Assembly: GCF_000003605.2 (NCBI RefSeq)
Contig: NW_003132045.1
Location: 1 to 37,409, forward strand
Reading direction: 5' to 3'
DNA length: 37,409 bases
From: Saccoglossus kowalevskii
Taxonomy: Eukaryota; Hemichordata; Enteropneusta; Harrimaniidae
Part shown: one piece after another, positions 34,333 through 37,409 of the stretch
How the letters are laid out: every line of letters starts with the position of its first letter
Numbering within the stretch: the stretch's first letter is position 1
The notes under the pieces: generated by a model
Told to the model about the DNA's origin: nothing
Database searches by the model: none
What the model saw: the letters and a program-made list of their open reading frames with translations, nothing else
Program-made: the position numbers and the translations under genes

Positions 34333-35470
34333 GCAGCTATAGAGATTGACTGGATTCTAGTGTAGCTATAGAGAATGACAGGATTCTAATACACCTATAG
34401 AGAATGACAGGATTCTAGTGCAGCTATGGAGAATGACTGGAGTCCAGTGTAGCTATAGAGAATGACTGGAGTCTAGTGCAGCTATAAAGAATGACTTGAG
34501 TCCAGTGTGGTTATAGATATTGACTGGATTCTAGTGCAGCTATGGAGAATGACTTGAGTCCTGTGTTGTTATAGAGATTAACTGGAGTCCAGTGTAGCTA
34601 TAGAGAATGACAGGATTCTAATGCAGCTATAGAGAATGACAGGATTCTAGTGCAGCTATGGAGAATGACTGGAGTCCAGTGTAGCTATAGAGATTGAGAA
34701 GATTCTAGAATAGCTATACAGATTGACTAGAGTCCAGTGTCGCTATAGAGAATGACAGGATTCTAATGCAGCTATAGAGAATTACAGGATTCTAGAGTAG
34801 CTATATAGAATGACAGGATTCTAGTGCAGCTATGGAGAATGACTGGAGTCCAGTGTAGCTATAGAGATTGACTCGAAGCTAGTGTAGCCTGGAGTCTTGT
34901 GTGTTATAGAGATTGACTGGAGTCTGGTATAGCTATAGAGAATGACTGGAGTCTAGTGCAGCTATAAAGAATGACTTGAGTCCAGTGTGGTTATAGATAT
35001 TGACTGAAGTCTCGTGTAGCTATAGAGAATGACAGGATTCCAGTGCAGCTATGGAGAATGACAGGATTCTAGTGCAGCTATGGAGAATGACTGGAGTCCA
35101 GTGTAGCTATAGAGAACGCCTGGAGTCCAGTGTGGTTATAGATATTGACTGGATTCTCGTGTAGCTATAGAGAATGACAGGATTCTAATGCAGCTATGGA
35201 GAATGACTGGAGTCCAGTGTAGCTATAGAGAATGACTGGAATTTAGTGTAGCTATAGAGAATGACAGGATTCTAATGCAGCTATAGAGAATGACAGGATT
35301 CTAGTGCAGCTATGGAGAATGACTGGAGTCCAGTGTAGCTATAGAGATTGACTGGAATCTAGTGTAGCTATAGAGAACGCCTGGAGTCTTGTGTGTTATA
35401 GACATTGACTGGTGTCTGGTATAGCTATAGAGAATGACTGGAGTCTAGTGCAGCTATAAAGAATGACTTG
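34333..35470 (+). repeat. Copy of 3475-4625
   Basis: ATACACCTAT (3531/34389) and AGTCCTGTG (3701/34559) give an offset of 30,858. After a 12-bp deletion at about 34,887, where GTGTAGCCTGG replaces a full unit, the offset is 30,846, and then 30,845 because this copy lacks the extra A of GAAATGTC. Small variants include GACTCGAAGC near 34,871 and GTGTCGCTATAG near 34,738. Confidence 0.82.
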
Positions 35471-35994
35471 TGTCCAGTGTGGTTATATATATATATTGAC
35501 TGTAGTCTAGTGTAGCTATAGAGAATGACAGGATTCTAGTGCAGCTATGGAGAATGACTGGAGTTCAGTGTAGCTATAGAAATTGACTGGAGTCTAGTAT
35601 AGCTATAGAGAATGACAGGATTCTAGTATAGCTATACAGATTGACAAGAGTCTAGTGTAGCTATAGAGAATGACAGGATTCTAATGCAGCTATAGAGAAT
35701 TACAGGATTCTAGAGTAGCTATATAGAATGACAGGATTCTAGTGCAGCCATGGAGAATGGCTGGAGTCCAGTGTAGCTATAGAGATTGGCTGGAATCTAG
35801 TGTAGCTATAGAGAACGCATGGAATCTAGTGTGTTAAAGAGATTGCCTGGAGTCTGGTATAGCTATAGAGAATGACTGGATTCTAATGCAGCTATGGAGA
35901 ATGACAGGATTCTAGTGCAGCTATGGAGAATGACTGGAGTCCAGTGCAGCTATAGAGAATGACTGGATTCTAGTGTAGCTATAGAGAATGACAG
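35471..35994 (+). repeat. Copy of about 3000-3524 (offset 32,471)
   Basis: This segment shares the 13-base TA run (3013-3025 versus 35484-35496), an AGCTATAGAAATTG unit, and a TTAAAGAGATTGCC unit at matching distance. It leaves that lineage at about 35,994 to join the 17.7-kb type. Confidence 0.82.
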
Positions 35995-36752
35995 GAGTCT
36001 TGTGTTTTATAGAGATTGACTGGAGTCTGGTATAGCTATATAGAATGACTGGAGTCTAGTGCAGCTATCAAAAATGACTTGAGTCCAGTGTGGTTATAGA
36101 GATTGACTGGAGTCTTGTGTAGCTATAGAGAATGACATGATTCTAGAGTAGCTATATAGAATGACAGTATTCTAGTGCAGCTATGGAGAATGACTTGAGT
36201 CCAGTGTGGTTATAGATATTGACTGGAATCTCGTGTAGCTATAGAGAATGACTGGAGTCTAGTGCAGCTATAAAGAATGACTTGTGTCCAGTGTGGTTAT
36301 AGATATTGACTGGAGTCTAGTGCAGCTATAGAGAATAACTTGAGTCCAGTGTTGTTATAGAGATTGACTGGAGTCTAGTGGAGCTATAGAGAATGACAGG
36401 ATTTTAATACAGCTATAGAGAACGACAGGATTCTAGTGCAGCTATGGAGAATGACTGGAGTCCAGTGTAGCTATAGAGATTGACTGGAATCTAGTGTAGC
36501 TATAGAGAATGACAGTATTCTAATGCAGCTATAGAGAATGACAGGATTCTAGTGCAGCTATGGAGATTGACTGGGAGTCCAGTGTAGCTATAGGGATGAC
36601 TGGAGTCTAGTATAGCTATAGAGAATGACAGGATTCTAGTATATCTATACAGTTTGACTAGAGTCTAGTGTAGCTAGTGAGAATGACAGGATTCTAATGC
36701 AGCTATAGAGAATTACAGGATTCTAGAGTAGCTATATAGAATGACAGGATTC

Positions 36753-37409
36753 TAGTGCAGCCATGGAGAATTCCTGAAGTCCAGTGTAGCTACAGAGATT
36801 GACTGCAATCTAGTGTAGCTATAGAGAACGCCTGAAGTCTTGTGTGTTATAGAGATTGACTGGAGTCTGGTATAGCTATAGAGAATGACTGGGGTCTAGT
36901 GCAGCTATTAAGAATGACTTGAGTCCAGTGTGATTATAGATATTGACTGGAGTCTCGTGTAGCTATAGAGAATGACAGGATTCCAGTGCAGCTATGGAGA
37001 ATGACAGGATTCTAGTGCAGCTATGGAGAATGACAGGATTCTAGTGCAGCTATGGAGAATGACTGGAGTCCAGTGTAGCTATAGAGATTGACTGGAGTCT
37101 AGTATAGCTATAGAGAATGACAGGATTCTAGTATAGCTATACAGTTTGACTAGAGTCTAGTGTAGCTATAGAGAATGACAGGATTCTAATGCAGCTATAG
37201 AGAATTACAAGATTCTAGAGTAGCTATATAGAATGACAGGATTCTAGTGCAGCTATGGAGAATGACTGGAGTCCAGTGTATCTATAGAGATTGACTGCAA
37301 TCTAGTGTAGCTATAGAGAACGCCTGATGTCTTGTGTGTTATAGAGATTGACTGGAGTCTGGTATAGCTATAAAGAATGACTGGGGTCTAGTGCAGCTAT
37401 AAGAATTGA
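36753..37409 (+). repeat. Distal tract, runs off the window end
   Basis: This tract follows the 11.2-11.7 kb and 24.3-24.7 kb order: GACTGCAATC, GAACGCCTGAAGTC, AGCTATTAAG, GATTATAGATATTG. From about 37,140 the GACTGCAATC block begins again. Irregular units occur at 36,765-36,785 (GAGAATTCCTGAAGTCC) and in the last 15 bases (AGCTATAAGAATTGA). The array is cut by the window edge, not by a boundary. Confidence 0.82.

Larger units (their letters stand above)
1..37409 (+). repeat. 29-bp satellite array filling the whole window
   Basis: Every line read is made of tandem 29-bp monomers (some 28 bp) in one orientation, about 1,290 units. Each unit normally begins AGCTATAGAG or AGCTATGGAG, has GANTC at unit positions 19-23, and ends TAGTGC, CAGTGT or TAGTGT. 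Variant starts are GGTTATAG and GTTATAG. No unique spacer, inverted segment or foreign insertion was seen, and both ends of the window lie inside the array. All frames are closed: TAG and TGA recur in each unit, and since 29 is not a multiple of 3, every frame meets them within about three units. Tandem arrays this long without spacers are typical of eukaryotic satellite or minisatellite DNA. The family is not recognised, so function and chromosomal site are unknown. Confidence 0.97.

Noticed and set aside
1-37409. CRISPR array (repeat length near 29 bp)
   Set aside because: Units are directly contiguous without unique spacers, monomers vary at many sites, and no cas-like gene is present.
1-37409. 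Protein-coding tandem repeat (mucin, zinc-finger or similar)
   Set aside because: The 29-bp period is not a multiple of three, units carry TAG and TGA, and no frame stays open beyond a few monomers on either strand.
1-37409. Telomeric or subtelomeric TTAGGG-type repeats, tRNA or rRNA genes
   Set aside because: No tandem TTAGGG/CCCTAA or plant-type TTTAGGG was seen, and no stretch departs from the monomer pattern enough to host an RNA gene.
1-37409. CENP-B box as evidence for a centromere
   Set aside because: The few CG dinucleotides lie in GAACGCC, CTCGTGT and similar contexts; the TTCG and CGGG core of the box is absent. Centromere identity therefore rests on nothing in the sequence.

Overview
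The whole window is one uninterrupted block of satellite (long minisatellite) DNA. The basic unit is a 29-bp monomer, repeated head to tail about 1,290 times (37,409 / 29) in one orientation. The array runs off both ends of the window. I found no gene, RNA gene, transposon, CRISPR array, telomeric repeat or non-repeat sequence. An array of this size without spacers points to a eukaryotic nuclear chromosome, such as a centromeric, pericentromeric, subtelomeric or interstitial heterochromatic block. I do not recognise the monomer as a named satellite, so I do not name a species or chromosomal location.

Monomer anatomy, numbered from the AluI-like AGCT: AGCT at 1-4, overlapping palindrome CTATAG at 3-8, GANTC at 19-23 with the central base A, G or T, and a 3' end usually TAGTGC, CAGTGT or TAGTGT. 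Monomers fall into about a dozen sequence types, including recurrent 28-bp versions. The reference tract at 723-866 shows five consecutive types. One strand is G-rich: the commonest monomer has 8 G and 4 C in 29 bases.

Above the monomer there is no single clean higher-order repeat. The array is a patchwork of long segmental duplications with different offsets: 376, 838, 1,274, 1,304, 1,562-1,622, 1,625, 1,911, 2,198/2,285, 5,015/5,275, 6,023 and 7,360 bp, with further matches 11.6 to 32.6 kb apart. Aligned copies are very similar; I noted four substitutions in one 1.4-kb pair. Where copies differ in length, the difference is usually a whole number of monomers (58, 87, 116, 144 or 260 bp). This is the classic signature of unequal exchange or gene conversion.

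Layout: 1-9,750 carries the 1,625/1,304-bp unit in three partial copies, then a second pass of the window start with a 260-bp insertion, then a 376-bp tandem pair. 9,750-14,650 repeats part of 3.7-4.8 kb and holds the 1,911-bp duplication. 14,650-19,400 is a mixed domain related to 28-37 kb and contains a 1,274-bp duplication and two indel-rich patches. 19,400-26,400 holds the 2.2-kb tandem duplication and a private monomer cassette seen seven times. 26,400-30,460 holds a 144-bp duplication, 376-bp tandems and a 1.6-kb duplication. 30,460-37,409 is largely a mosaic of segments already seen at 0-5 kb and 14.8-18.5 kb.

Block edges were found by eye and are good to roughly one monomer. Identity statements are hand counts, not alignments.
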